Positions 18,865-28,117 of a stretch of 64,000 nt of DNA are shown piece by piece; the first letter of the stretch is position 1, and the number at the start of each line of letters is the position of its first letter. The stretch spans positions 1 through 64,000 of the forward strand of contig JAFXCP010000021.1 in assembly GCA_017521405.1 (NCBI GenBank), in the 5' to 3' direction. A model generated the notes under the pieces. The model ran no database searches, was not told the origin of the DNA, and saw nothing but the letters and a program-made list of their open reading frames with translations. This stretch comes from Akkermansia sp. GTDB taxonomy: Bacteria; Verrucomicrobiota; Verrucomicrobiia; Verrucomicrobiales; Akkermansiaceae. Position numbers and translations under genes: made by a program.

Positions 18865-19160
18865 GTTTCCGGGATACATGGTGGGGTCGAGACCGAATAA
18901 GGCATTTGCGGCATTCAACAGCATGCCGTCATTACGAGCCACGCCCAATTTCTGCATCACTTGGAGCGGCGTCTGTAAGGTCATGTTGGAGGCCGGGATG
19001 CGGCGAGCGCCAATACCATCGTGCAAGGTCTGGAAGACCATCTCTGCATCAATATCAGCCACTTGTAGCTCGGGGTTGGGCATGTTCTCCCAGCTGAATC
19101 GGCGGGGATTGCTCAGTTTGAGGCGCTCCTCGTACATGGTGCGGGGCATGACGCCGTGGT
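18865..19160 (-). pseudogene. Remnant of an AlbA_2/Schlafen-type HTH protein
   Basis: The minus-strand frame through this stretch gives MPRTMYEERLKLSNPRRFSW, then ADIDAEMVF, IGARRIPASNMT and LQVMQKLGVARNDGMLLNAA followed by NALFG. This resembles the middle of AlbA_2-domain regulators and ATP-dependent helicase-like proteins. The DNA-binding start and the whole C-terminal part are missing, and the frame continues as a meaningless overlap of the YolD-like gene. It is a gene fragment rather than a working protein. Boundaries are approximate. Confidence 0.5.
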
Positions 19161-19236
19161 GCTCTCCACTTTGTAAAAAGCACGCCCAGCAAAAAGTATG
19201 GACCATTCTTCTGAAGGACGAGGGAGTGGAGGCGGT

Positions 19237-21021
19237 TTAAAGGCCTTGGCGGTCGTATAGTTCTTTGTAGAGGGGGCAGGTGCGGTAAAGTTCTTCGTGG
19301 GGACCATCGCCGATGATGCGTCCGGCATCGAATACGAGGATGCGGTGTGCATGGCGAATGGTGCTAAAGCGGTGTGCCACGATGAGGGTGGTGCGGCCTT
19401 GTGCAAGTTTGTCCAATTCTTCTTGGATTTCGCGTTCGCTTTCGGCATCGAGGGAGGCGGTGGCTTCGTCCAAGATGAGGATGGGGGCGTCCTTGATGAA
19501 GGCGCGGGCTATGGCCACGCGCTGGCGCTGGCCACCGGAAAGGCCGGCGCCGCCCTGCCCTAGTGGTGTATCGATGCCTTGGCTCTGGGCTTCCAGGAAT
19601 TTTGTGACGGCGGCAGCGTTTGCGGCGGTTTCAATCTGCTCTGCTGTGGCGTCCGGGGCTCCAAGGGCTATGTTTTCCCGGATGGTGCCGGTGAAGAGTA
19701 AGGCTTGCTGCCCGACGAGGGAGATATGGCTGCGTAATTCTTTCTGGAGTACGTGGCGAATGTCTACGCCATCCACTTCCACGGAGCCGGAGCTTACCTC
19801 GTAAAAGCGGGGGATGAGGCTGGCAAAGGTGGTTTTGCCGGCGCCGCTGGGGCCCACCAGACCGACGATTTGCCCGGCGGGGATGGTTAAATCGATGTTC
19901 CGCAGAGCGGGTTTTCCATCTTCGTAGCAGAAGGAGACGTTGCGGAAACGGATTTCTCCGCGAAGGGGGGTGGGAAGTTGCTTGGGTGTTTCCGGGTCCG
20001 GTATGGTGTTCGGTTCGTAGAGGATTTCTGCCAGGCGGCGCAGGGAGCCTTGGGCTTCGTTGAAGCGGTTGAAGGCGGTGCCGGCTCGTTTCATGGAATC
20101 AAAGGTAAAGTAGAGTGCGCCTGCCATGGCTACAAAGTCTGTAAGGGCCATGCCGCTCATGCGCCCGCGGACGAGGAGGAAGGCGAGGGCAAGGGAGGTG
20201 ACTACTTCCATGATGGGGATGATGGAGCGCTGGTATTTGATTAGTTTGACGTAGTTGCGGCAATAGGATTTGGAGACGTCCACAAATTCGCGGATTTGCT
20301 GTTTTTCCAAAGCGTAGGCACGCACTTCGCGCTGTGTTTCGAGGTTTTGCTGGACGGAGGTATTCAGCTCGCCCAGGCCTTCCTGAGCCCGTATGGCTTT
20401 ATTCGAGATGCGTTTTCCGAATACGATGATGGGCCATGCCGCAAGGCTGATGAAGATTAAGTTCACGAGGAAGAGCATGCCCTGCCCGCTCATGACTAAG
20501 AGGGCAATAAAAGCGGAGAGTGCGCAAAGAGTTGTAATGGGTTGCTTGATGAGGTCGTTCGCCACGGCAGCCAGAATGCTTTTCACTTCTCCCGTATCTG
20601 TCACCACACGGCTGATGACATCGCCTTTGCTGCGTTTCTCCATGAAGGCAATGGGGAGTTCCTGCACGCGGTCGAACACGGCTACGCGCAGTCCTTCCAA
20701 CACACGAATGCCCAAGATGCCCACCATCACGGAGTTAGCCCACATGGACACGCCGCGTACTAAAAAGATGGCCGGCAAGGAGGCGCAGGCCAGCATGAGC
20801 AGGGTGTTTGGGGAGAGTTCCTGCAAGGAGGGAAAGAGTTGTAAGATGTATGGTGTTTCCCCGCTCTCGCTGTGGAATACCACCGGGAAAACGAATTTGG
20901 CGATAAAGGGGACGCCCAAGCCGCTCACTGCGGATGCTACTAATCCGGAGAGGATTACCAGAATGAAAAGGCGGATATGCGGCAACCAAAAGCGCTTGAG
21001 GAAGTAGAGTACGGTTTTCAT
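19237..21021 (-). CDS. ABC transporter, fused permease and ATPase (MsbA-like), second of pair
   Basis: A 594-residue half-transporter with a six-helix exporter domain (about 1-320) and an ATPase domain with Walker A GPSGAGKTTF, signature LSGGQRQRVAIARAF and Walker B ILILDEATASLD. This is the type I exporter layout of MsbA and lipid or drug exporters. It overlaps the preceding ABC gene by four bases (ATGA), so the two are translationally coupled and likely form a heterodimer. Substrate is unknown. It marks the resumption of ordinary chromosomal genes right of the defence island. Confidence 0.9.
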   Translation of the reverse strand: MKTVLYFLKRFWLPHIRLFILVILSGLVASAVSGLGVPFIAKFVFPVVFHSESGETPYILQLFPSLQELSPNTLLMLACASLPAIFLVRGVSMWANSVMVGILGIRVLEGLRVAVFDRVQELPIAFMEKRSKGDVISRVVTDTGEVKSILAAVANDLIKQPITTLCALSAFIALLVMSGQGMLFLVNLIFISLAAWPIIVFGKRISNKAIRAQEGLGELNTSVQQNLETQREVRAYALEKQQIREFVDVSKSYCRNYVKLIKYQRSIIPIMEVVTSLALAFLLVRGRMSGMALTDFVAMAGALYFTFDSMKRAGTAFNRFNEAQGSLRRLAEILYEPNTIPDPETPKQLPTPLRGEIRFRNVSFCYEDGKPALRNIDLTIPAGQIVGLVGPSGAGKTTFASLIPRFYEVSSGSVEVDGVDIRHVLQKELRSHISLVGQQALLFTGTIRENIALGAPDATAEQIETAANAAAVTKFLEAQSQGIDTPLGQGGAGLSGGQRQRVAIARAFIKDAPILILDEATASLDAESEREIQEELDKLAQGRTTLIVAHRFSTIRHAHRILVFDAGRIIGDGPHEELYRTCPLYKELYDRQGL

Positions 21022-22865
21022 GCAGCCGGGGTATCTTGAGATTCATCGGGCAGGCTCACTTGCTCATCGTACAGATGGCGGTACAGGGCGCAGTGTTCGT
21101 ACAGGTCGGTATGGGTACCATCCGCTACGATGCGGCCTTCCTCGAACACCAGGATGCGCTGAGCCATGCGTATGGTGCTGAAGCGATGTGCGATAATAAA
21201 GGTGGTGTGGCCTGCGGCAAGCCGTTCCAGAGATTCCTGAATGGCGGCTTCGCTCTTCATATCCAGAGCAGAAGTAGCTTCGTCCAGAATCAGCACCGGG
21301 GCGTTTTTCAGAAAGGCGCGGGCAATGGATACGCGCTGGCGTTGTCCGCCGGAAAGGCCGCCGCCGCCTTCTCCCAGGATGCGGTTGTACCCCTCCGGAT
21401 GCTGCAAGGCGAATTCGTCCACCCGGGCGAGGGCGGCCGCTTGCTCCACGGCAGTTTGGTCTGCACCGGGGCGCCCGGCGCGGATATTCTCCAGAATGGA
21501 ATCGTGGAAGAGTGCCGAGAATTGGGAAACGAGGCCGATGGTGCGGGTGCGTTCTGCGCGGGAAATATCCTTGAGGTTCACACCATCCAAGCGAATGCTG
21601 CCTGTATCCGGGTCGTAAAAGCGGCAAATGAGGTTGATAAAGGTTGTTTTACCGGAGCCACTGGGGCCCACCAGTGCCACGATTTGCCCGGCGGGTACTT
21701 GCACGCAAATATCCTGCAAGACTTGTTTTTCCGGTGTGTAGCCGAAGTTGACATGTTCGAACTCTACGGCACCACTCACCGGATTGGGCAGGGGCTTGGG
21801 GTTTTCCGGTTCGGGCGTTTCATCTTTGGCGTACAGAACTTCGTTAATTCCCTCGATGGCGGTGGCCATCAGGTGGCAGCGATTGGCCACTTCCCCCAGT
21901 TTTTTGATGGGGTCGTAACAGAAGTAAAAGGCTGTTACAATGGCGGTAAACTGTTCGAGTGTTAAACCATGGCTGCATCCCTGATACAGGGAATAGGAAA
22001 TGGCAAAGGCACTCACTACCTCCACGGATGGAGTAACGCTCTGCTGCCATGCGATTACGCGCACGAAGAGTGAGTTATAGTGGCGGATATGGCCTTGCAA
22101 CAGTTCCGTCTGCCGCTTTTCCAGATTAAAGGCGCGAACCTCCCGCTGGGAAGAGAGTGTTTCTTCCACCGTGGCGGTGATAAAATTCATCCCGGAAAGG
22201 GCTTTTCGCATTTGCTTTGCCATGCGTTTACCCACCGTACGCACAATGGGAACGCATACGATTGTGATGGCCAGGTTACCCAGGAGCATGGCCGTTTCAT
22301 CCTGGCTGATGGCTGCATACACAAGATATGACACGGCGGCCACGAGGGTGAGGGGCTGGATGACCAAATCGTTCAGCACGGACATCATCCCCTGCTGGGC
22401 CATGGCTGTGTACTGCAACACCACTGTCATCAAAGTGCCGCGTTGTTTGCGGTCGTGGAAGGAAAAGGGGAGGTACTGCAAGCGGGCAAAAACATCCGCT
22501 CTCAATGCGGAGACAGCTTTTACACCGGCCTTGGAAAGCAGGAAGCCGTTGATATAGGTGGCAATGCCACGAATACCCATCGCAAGGGGGATGAGCAATG
22601 CGGCGCCCCAAAGCGTGGCCGTTGCCAGATGTTCGCTTCCCACCGTGCGGGTCACCCATTCCTGCAACCAAGCGGGAGGCGGCTCTGTTCCGAACACTAT
22701 GGGAAAGATATACTGAATCATGACCGGCAGGCCGAATCCCGCAGCCGCAGCTGCAATCACCCCGGCCAATATCCCCCCCACTACCAAAGCGCCCTGAGGC
22801 AACACATAGCGTCGCAACAGCGGCTTGAACAGCTCCCAGATACTTTCTTTTTCCCGTGTACTCAT
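21018..22865 (-). CDS. ABC transporter, fused permease and ATPase (MsbA-like), first of pair
   Basis: A half-transporter of about 615 residues with N-terminal membrane helices and an ATPase domain: Walker A GPSGSGKTTF, signature LSGGQRQRVSIARAF and Walker B VLILDEATSALD. The frame is open to 22928, but the ATG at 22865 follows a GGA-containing Shine-Dalgarno-like sequence and gives the better N-terminus (MSTREKESIWELF). Both partners have complete ATPase motifs, so the pair is not the asymmetric type with one degenerate site. A lipoprotein gene diverges upstream. Confidence 0.9.
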   Translation of the reverse strand: MSTREKESIWELFKPLLRRYVLPQGALVVGGILAGVIAAAAAGFGLPVMIQYIFPIVFGTEPPPAWLQEWVTRTVGSEHLATATLWGAALLIPLAMGIRGIATYINGFLLSKAGVKAVSALRADVFARLQYLPFSFHDRKQRGTLMTVVLQYTAMAQQGMMSVLNDLVIQPLTLVAAVSYLVYAAISQDETAMLLGNLAITIVCVPIVRTVGKRMAKQMRKALSGMNFITATVEETLSSQREVRAFNLEKRQTELLQGHIRHYNSLFVRVIAWQQSVTPSVEVVSAFAISYSLYQGCSHGLTLEQFTAIVTAFYFCYDPIKKLGEVANRCHLMATAIEGINEVLYAKDETPEPENPKPLPNPVSGAVEFEHVNFGYTPEKQVLQDICVQVPAGQIVALVGPSGSGKTTFINLICRFYDPDTGSIRLDGVNLKDISRAERTRTIGLVSQFSALFHDSILENIRAGRPGADQTAVEQAAALARVDEFALQHPEGYNRILGEGGGGLSGGQRQRVSIARAFLKNAPVLILDEATSALDMKSEAAIQESLERLAAGHTTFIIAHRFSTIRMAQRILVFEEGRIVADGTHTDLYEHCALYRHLYDEQVSLPDESQDTPAA

Positions 22866-22989
22866 GGAGATTTCCAACATTCTAGCAGACAGGACATCCC
22901 AACGCAATCCAATTTCACCCCTCGGCACGGACTTTTCCTTATTGAGGCGATTATTTTGCCATACATGGCAGCTTCTTCCACCCCCGGAC

Positions 22990-23018
22990 TTGACATCTGA
23001 GGCTCAATAGTGCAGAAT
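22990..23018 (+). promoter_or_regulatory. Probable sigma-70 promoter of the lipoprotein gene
   Basis: TTGACA at 22990-22995 and CAGAAT at 23013-23018 are separated by 17 bases. The start codon at 23083 is about 60 bases downstream. The -35 box is perfect and the -10 box weak. Confidence 0.5.
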
Positions 23019-23082
23019 AACAGGACACGCGTTTCCTCCCCTTCCGGGAAAGAAATAGAATAAAACGTTTTCTCAACCGACA

Positions 23083-24399
23083 ATGAAAAGACAGCTTATT
23101 CAGACTGCCCTGCTGGTATCCTCCACGGTGTTCCTCAGCTCCTGTTTTGAAGAAACTCCCACACCGGAGAACTCCGGCACGCCCGCAGCACCGGAGCAGG
23201 CAGCCCAGCCGGTAGTCCCCACCCAGCCCACCGATGAAGAAATTCTGAAGCTCATCACAGAACAGCTTTCCATTCCGGCCTATCTGGCTCCCGGCACGCT
23301 GGAGTGCGAGGAGCCCACCCCCCAACCCGATGGCAGCATTACCCTGACTGCCAAGATTACGCTTGCGGTGCAGGAGGATATGTTTACCAAGGAAGCTGCT
23401 CCGGCTGAGCTGAACAAGGAACGGGAGGCCGTAAATGAAGCGGCAAACCAGTCCATGAAACCGGAATCCGTTTATCTCCTGCAAATCGGCGCGCCGACCA
23501 ACATGATCACGGACGAGGACCGCAAGGCCAAGCCCCTGCCCGAAAATCTGCAAGGTGCGCTCAACGAGCTGAAGGAGCTGGCTGATTCCGCAGTGTATAC
23601 TAAGACCGTCTCCGCAGGGGAGGAAGTTTCCGCCACCATTTCCTTTACTGCCGTTTATAAGGATGGAGCATGGCAGTACAGTGGCATCAGCATGGAGAAA
23701 TCCGCCCTCCAGCAGTTGGAAAACTACAGCACCCAAAGTGCCCTGCCCCAGGATGCCCCCGTGCTTACCCCCGAGTTTACGGAGAATCGTAAGAATCTCA
23801 TCCGCGAGAAAATCGCTGCTTTTAACCAGCTGGCGGATCCCTACATCAAGAGCAGAGAGGAAGCTGCCCGTGCTACGCTGACGGAAAATCAAGCCAAGGC
23901 GGAGGAGGAAGCTCGCCGGATGACGGAACAGGCAGCCGCAGAGGAAGCCGCCCGCCAGGAGTGGGTGAATCTTTGTGTGCAGGCGCTTACCGATGGGAAA
24001 CTCTTTGCCGGGGAATGGAAGAGAGATAACAAATTCGGTGAGCTTTCCCTCCAGATTGACACGGCCAAACAGTTCGACAATTCTATCCAATTTGTGGGGA
24101 CGATTTACGATACCAAGCTGCCCGAGGCATGCCTCGACATTGCCGGGCGTTGCGACCTGACGCCCACGGAAAACGGCGCCCAAGTGGATATTACCATTTA
24201 CGATGGGCAGTATGACCCGGACCAGCCTACGGCGGAGGTGTACGATGCTAAGGATGGCCTGCTGGTGCTGCATCTGGATAAGGAGGGCAAGCTGAGTGGT
24301 ATTATGAGCTGCGCCTCCTGGAGCGGCACCCCGGAAAAGGCATTCCAAATCAACATGAGCCCCAAAGCTGCGGAAAAGAAATCTTCCCGTCGCCGCTAA
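23083..24399 (+). CDS. Putative lipoprotein of unknown function
   Basis: A 438-residue protein with a lipoprotein signal: basic start, hydrophobic core, then the lipobox LSSC with Cys21. A Pro/Ala-rich linker follows (about 25-50), a mixed domain to about 240, then a highly charged helix rich in Glu/Ala/Arg (about 255-300) that may form a coiled coil. The C-terminal domain (about 305-420) is beta-rich and ends in Lys/Arg residues. I recognise no family. It is probably anchored to the outer membrane facing the periplasm. It stands alone between a divergent ABC operon and a terminator. Confidence 0.75.
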   Translation: MKRQLIQTALLVSSTVFLSSCFEETPTPENSGTPAAPEQAAQPVVPTQPTDEEILKLITEQLSIPAYLAPGTLECEEPTPQPDGSITLTAKITLAVQEDMFTKEAAPAELNKEREAVNEAANQSMKPESVYLLQIGAPTNMITDEDRKAKPLPENLQGALNELKELADSAVYTKTVSAGEEVSATISFTAVYKDGAWQYSGISMEKSALQQLENYSTQSALPQDAPVLTPEFTENRKNLIREKIAAFNQLADPYIKSREEAARATLTENQAKAEEEARRMTEQAAAEEAARQEWVNLCVQALTDGKLFAGEWKRDNKFGELSLQIDTAKQFDNSIQFVGTIYDTKLPEACLDIAGRCDLTPTENGAQVDITIYDGQYDPDQPTAEVYDAKDGLLVLHLDKEGKLSGIMSCASWSGTPEKAFQINMSPKAAEKKSSRRR

Positions 24400-24421
24400 A
24401 TTCGGTTTAATCTGAAGTTGT

Positions 24422-24456
24422 ATAAGCCCTCCCTGTGAACCACCGGGAGGGCTTAT
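24422..24456 (+). terminator. Stem-loop after the lipoprotein gene
   Basis: A perfect 12-bp stem (ATAAGCCCTCCC with GGGAGGGCTTAT) around an 11-base loop, 23 bases after the stop codon. The T-run is poor, so termination may be partial. Confidence 0.65.
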
Positions 24457-24477
24457 GTATCCGCCCTTCTCCGCTCT

Positions 24478-25188
24478 ATGAACCTCCTTTTTCTTGCAAA
24501 AGCGCAATTCCCCTTTGTGCGCTGGGCGGAGCCACACTTGGCAGCATTAGCCATTATCCTTCTCATAGGTGTGGCCATTTTCGTTTGGGGGCATCGTGGA
24601 AATGAGTTGCACCGGCAGCGCCTTTGCCACGGGGTGGCGTACTTTCTCATCGGGGAAATGGTGCTGGAATTCGGCTGGAGATGGAGTACCCTGCACTATG
24701 GTTCACTGGCGGAAAATCTCCCCTTGCATTTCTGCTCCGTTATGATGATTGTGGCGGCCATTGCGCTCCGCTGGCAATGGAACTGGGCATGTGCTTTGGT
24801 ATATTTCGGCGTGCTTACGGCCAGTATACAGGCCTTGGTTACTCCTGCCATGGCGGATGGCTACCCTTCTCCCATCTATTATTTCTTTTTTGCCTCGCAC
24901 GGGGCTCTGCTGTGGGCAGCCATTGCCGTGCTTGGCGTGCTGCGGTGGAAGCCCCAGCGCGGGGATGCTCTGCGTTCCCTCCTCCTCATGGATGCATACT
25001 TACTTTGCGCTATTCCGCTAAATACATGGCTGGGAACTAACTACGGGTTTACGCAGGAAAGTCCTGTTCCGGGGTGTATTCTGGATTATTTAGGGAGTGC
25101 GCCTTGGTATTATCTCTGGCTGCAGCTTCCGGCTCTTGCCATTTTCTGTTTCATGGCAAGACTTCTTAATTACCGTATTCATAAATAG
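24478..25188 (+). CDS. YwaF/TIGR02206-family integral membrane protein
   Basis: This 236-residue protein has about seven hydrophobic segments. It matches the YwaF/TIGR02206 family in the segments LPLHFCSVMMIVAAIAL, YFGVLTASIQALVTPAM and YYFFFASHGALLWAA, with the conserved acidic and His residues in helices. The C-terminus includes GTNYGFTQESP. The bacterial family's function is not established; distant eukaryotic relatives (TMEM164) are linked to lipid acyl transfer. It starts 22 bases after the terminator stem, so it is probably transcribed separately from the lipoprotein gene. Confidence 0.8.
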   Translation: MNLLFLAKAQFPFVRWAEPHLAALAIILLIGVAIFVWGHRGNELHRQRLCHGVAYFLIGEMVLEFGWRWSTLHYGSLAENLPLHFCSVMMIVAAIALRWQWNWACALVYFGVLTASIQALVTPAMADGYPSPIYYFFFASHGALLWAAIAVLGVLRWKPQRGDALRSLLLMDAYLLCAIPLNTWLGTNYGFTQESPVPGCILDYLGSAPWYYLWLQLPALAIFCFMARLLNYRIHK

Positions 25189-25253
25189 CTGTTGCATCTC
25201 TACGCAATTTTGGCTTTATCTTCCCACCTATCCGGTTGTATGTAGCATTTTAT

Positions 25254-26261
25254 ATGCCTACATCACTCCAAAAACAACTTATCGGACATCTGAATCTCTC
25301 TGCTTTAGATGTGATGCGCCTCTTTGCGGAATTTGCTGAGGATGCCGGAGTCACGCAATGCAATCGTATGACTGTTTTGCATACATTCCGCAGGATTTTC
25401 CGTTCCGGCATAGTAGCAGTACAAGCAGCGGAGCATACCGTCACCTTCCGGGAAGCCGTGCGTCTTAGTCTCCATGCGCGCAGGCACCGCCGCCCGAGCA
25501 CCAAAGCAGATTTACGCTCCTACACGAATCGATTTCTCCGGCAGAGAGAATTTGCGGATAGCCCCATACGACACATTTCTGTAAGCCAATGCCGGGAGCT
25601 ATTAGAGAGGCAATTCGGGCACAGCAACCATGTTTTTCGCAAGGCGCACTGTGTACTCCACAGCATTTTCACCTTTGGTATACGCCAAGGCTGGTGCGAC
25701 AGCAACCCGACGGACGGCATCGCTCCCTATCCCATCAACGAGAGACGCATTGAGATTTTGAATCTCCGGCAGATTCGCAGTCTTCTTCGCGCCTGCCGCA
25801 TAAGCAGGCTCCAATGTATGGAGGCGTCCATACGGCTCATGCTCTGGTGCGGAATCCGCCCTAACGAGGTGCAAAGGCTCCGCTGGCGGGACATCGATGA
25901 GAAGGAACATGTTGTCTACGTGGAACCCCAAAACAGTAAAACAGGAGGAGCCCGTGCCGTACCTCTCCGAGGGGGAGCCAATTGGCTATGCCTCCATAAA
26001 GGGGCAGACGATGCCTTCATTGCGCCGCGCGACTGGGTGCGAAAGTGGCGCATGGTACGCCAAACAGCCAAGCTGACCAACTGGCAATACGATACACTGC
26101 GCCACACCTTTGCCAGTATGCACCTCAAGCACTTTCACAACATCGTCCAACTCCAAGAGGAAATGGGGCACCGCAACTGTGATTTACTCCGCACACGATA
26201 TCTCAATCTCCGCAATCTCTCCGCCGTTACAGCCCGAGTATTCTTCCAAAAAGAGTGCTAA
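25254..26261 (+). CDS. Tyrosine recombinase/integrase, orphan
   Basis: The C-terminal half has the phage-integrase fold: Arg in CGIRPNEVQRLRW, a Lys-containing hairpin SKTGGARAVPL, LRHTFASMHLK, MGHRN and the nucleophile Tyr in LLRTRYLN. In box II the usual His before LRHT is replaced by Asp (YDTLRHTF). The N-terminal part is a SAM-like core-binding domain. The frame extends to a TTG at 25236, but the ATG at 25254 is better. No excisionase, att repeat or cargo is visible beside it, so it may be a domesticated recombinase or the relic of a lost element. A strong terminator stem follows. Confidence 0.85.
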   Translation: MPTSLQKQLIGHLNLSALDVMRLFAEFAEDAGVTQCNRMTVLHTFRRIFRSGIVAVQAAEHTVTFREAVRLSLHARRHRRPSTKADLRSYTNRFLRQREFADSPIRHISVSQCRELLERQFGHSNHVFRKAHCVLHSIFTFGIRQGWCDSNPTDGIAPYPINERRIEILNLRQIRSLLRACRISRLQCMEASIRLMLWCGIRPNEVQRLRWRDIDEKEHVVYVEPQNSKTGGARAVPLRGGANWLCLHKGADDAFIAPRDWVRKWRMVRQTAKLTNWQYDTLRHTFASMHLKHFHNIVQLQEEMGHRNCDLLRTRYLNLRNLSAVTARVFFQKEC

Positions 26262-26273
26262 AGGCGCAGCAGA

Positions 26274-26304
26274 CCTTACTGCTCCCCAGCCCGGAGCAGT
26301 AAGG
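26274..26304 (+). terminator. Stem-loop after the recombinase gene
   Basis: CCTTACTGCTCC and GGAGCAGTAAGG form a perfect 12-bp stem with a 7-base loop, 12 bases after the stop codon. There is no T-run; the symmetry also allows it to act on both strands. Confidence 0.65.
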
Positions 26305-26398
26305 ATTATGCAAGCGGCTTTAAAGAAAAAACAAGCAGCTCATTTTTTACATTTCTCGCTTGCAGGAGCCGGGGGAAGAGGTGTAGTATGGAGGGGCT

Positions 26399-28117
26399 AT
26401 GATATTCACGCTCGTGATAGGCCTAACGCTGGCGCTCTTTCTAGGCATGCTGGCTCAAAAGCTCAAATTATCGCCGCTGGTGGGGTATTTGGTCGCAGGG
26501 ATGGTCGCGGCGTGCCCCGTGTGGGGAGAGGAGGTGGATGCCCACATTGTGGAGGATTTCTCACACATTGGTGTTTTACTGCTATTGTTTGGGGTGGGTT
26601 TACAATTTCATTTCAAGGATTTGCTGGAGGTGCGAAAGGTTGTGGTTCCGGGGGCTTTGGTCACCATGCCAGCGGTGGCACTGCTGGGCATGTTGGTATT
26701 CCATTATCTCGGAATGGGAGAAACAGCGTGGTACAACAGCCTGATGTATGGCCTATGTATCTGCATTTCCAGCACGGTGGTACTCACTCGCGTGCTGAGC
26801 GATAACCGAGTACTCCAAACACCTGCCGGGCACACGGCTCTGGGGTGGCTGGTAATGGAGGATTTGTTCACCATTGTACTTTTGGTGCTTCTGCCTGCAC
26901 TCTTCAGCGGAAAAGCACTGGCGCCGGCTCTGGGGATGATGGCCTTAAAGCTGGTGCTGCTCATTCTTTTTGTTTTATTTTTGGCACGGAAACTCATTCG
27001 CAAAATACTTACCTCTCTGGCTCGCAGCACGAGTGGGGAGCTCTTCACCCTAGCCGTGCTGGTGTGTGCATTAGGCATTGCCGTTATTTCGGCCTATGTG
27101 TTTGATGCCTCCATGGAATTTGGTGCTTTCATTTCCGGCATGGTTGTGGGGCAGAGCCGTTTTGCAAGCCGCGCGGCGAGCGATGCACTCCCTATGAGAG
27201 ATGCCTTTGCCGTGCTGTTTTTTGTGTCCGTAGGGATGGGATTCCGCCCCATGGGCTTGGTGGAGCATTGGCCACTGGCCATCGGCACGCTGGGGGTTTG
27301 CATGCTGGGTAAGCCTTTAGTTGCCCTGCTCATGGTGCTACTCACCCGGCGGCCTCTGCGGCTTGGCATTCTGGTGGGTGGTTCTCTATCCCAGATTGGC
27401 GAATTTTCCTTTATTTTGGCAACGATGATTGCCGGGCAATACAAATTACTGCCCACGGAGGCGGCCAACGTCATTACGGGTGTAGCGATTCTCTCCATCA
27501 CGCTCAATGCGGCATTATACCGTTTTGTGCCCATGCTGGCCGATATATTAGAGCAGCGGGGATACGGGCAGAACGCCCCGTTGAACAATGTACCGGAAGC
27601 AGAGGAAAGCCGGGACCGTGTGCTGCTGGTGGGGTATGGCCCCTGCGGGCAGCTGGTAGCGCGGGTATTGAGGCGTTATGATGTGGATGTTGTCATTATC
27701 GAAATGAACATCGACACCGTGAACCGACTCATGAACAATGGTATTCCGGCTATTCACGGAGATGCCACCAAGCGCACCATTCTTCATCTGGCCGGTTGCG
27801 AGAAGGCACGAGCCATAGCCATTACCTCTGCCGGGGCTCCGGCAGCAGAAATTGCCGCAGCAGCCCTCAGTCTTAATCCGGCTATTCGCATTTCCGCACA
27901 CACGCATTACATACGCCATGCCCAAGGGATGATTGAAGCCGGGGCCAGCAGCGTATTCTCCGGAGAAGCCGAGGTAGCACTAGCGATGAGCAGCCATATG
28001 CTGCGCATATTCGGAGCCACGGAGGAGCAGATTATGCGCGAAAGTCAAGATAATCGCAAGGAGCTTTTCGACCGCGCTGCGGCCGAAGTTGCCCATGCCA
28101 AAACAAGTAAAAAATGA
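26399..28117 (+). CDS. CPA2-family cation/proton antiporter with TrkA-N domain (KefB/RosB-like)
   Basis: This 572-residue protein has about twelve membrane helices (1-385), including the CPA2 segments FSHIGVLLLLFGVGLQF and STVVLTRVLSD, then a soluble Rossmann domain (about 400-520) with VLLVGYGPCGQLVARVL for nucleotide binding. This is the KefB/KefC/RosB layout for potassium or sodium efflux in exchange for protons. A strong Shine-Dalgarno GGAGGGG precedes the ATG. It overlaps the next gene by four bases (ATGA). A TrkA/TrkH potassium uptake pair lies 1 kb downstream on the other strand, so this region handles potassium both ways. Confidence 0.85.
   Translation: MIFTLVIGLTLALFLGMLAQKLKLSPLVGYLVAGMVAACPVWGEEVDAHIVEDFSHIGVLLLLFGVGLQFHFKDLLEVRKVVVPGALVTMPAVALLGMLVFHYLGMGETAWYNSLMYGLCICISSTVVLTRVLSDNRVLQTPAGHTALGWLVMEDLFTIVLLVLLPALFSGKALAPALGMMALKLVLLILFVLFLARKLIRKILTSLARSTSGELFTLAVLVCALGIAVISAYVFDASMEFGAFISGMVVGQSRFASRAASDALPMRDAFAVLFFVSVGMGFRPMGLVEHWPLAIGTLGVCMLGKPLVALLMVLLTRRPLRLGILVGGSLSQIGEFSFILATMIAGQYKLLPTEAANVITGVAILSITLNAALYRFVPMLADILEQRGYGQNAPLNNVPEAEESRDRVLLVGYGPCGQLVARVLRRYDVDVVIIEMNIDTVNRLMNNGIPAIHGDATKRTILHLAGCEKARAIAITSAGAPAAEIAAAALSLNPAIRISAHTHYIRHAQGMIEAGASSVFSGEAEVALAMSSHMLRIFGATEEQIMRESQDNRKELFDRAAAEVAHAKTSKK

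Noticed and set aside
22951..24537. Minus-strand frame of 528 codons opposite the lipoprotein gene
   Set aside because: No signal, domain or sensible composition; the plus-strand lipoprotein has a lipobox, promoter and terminator.
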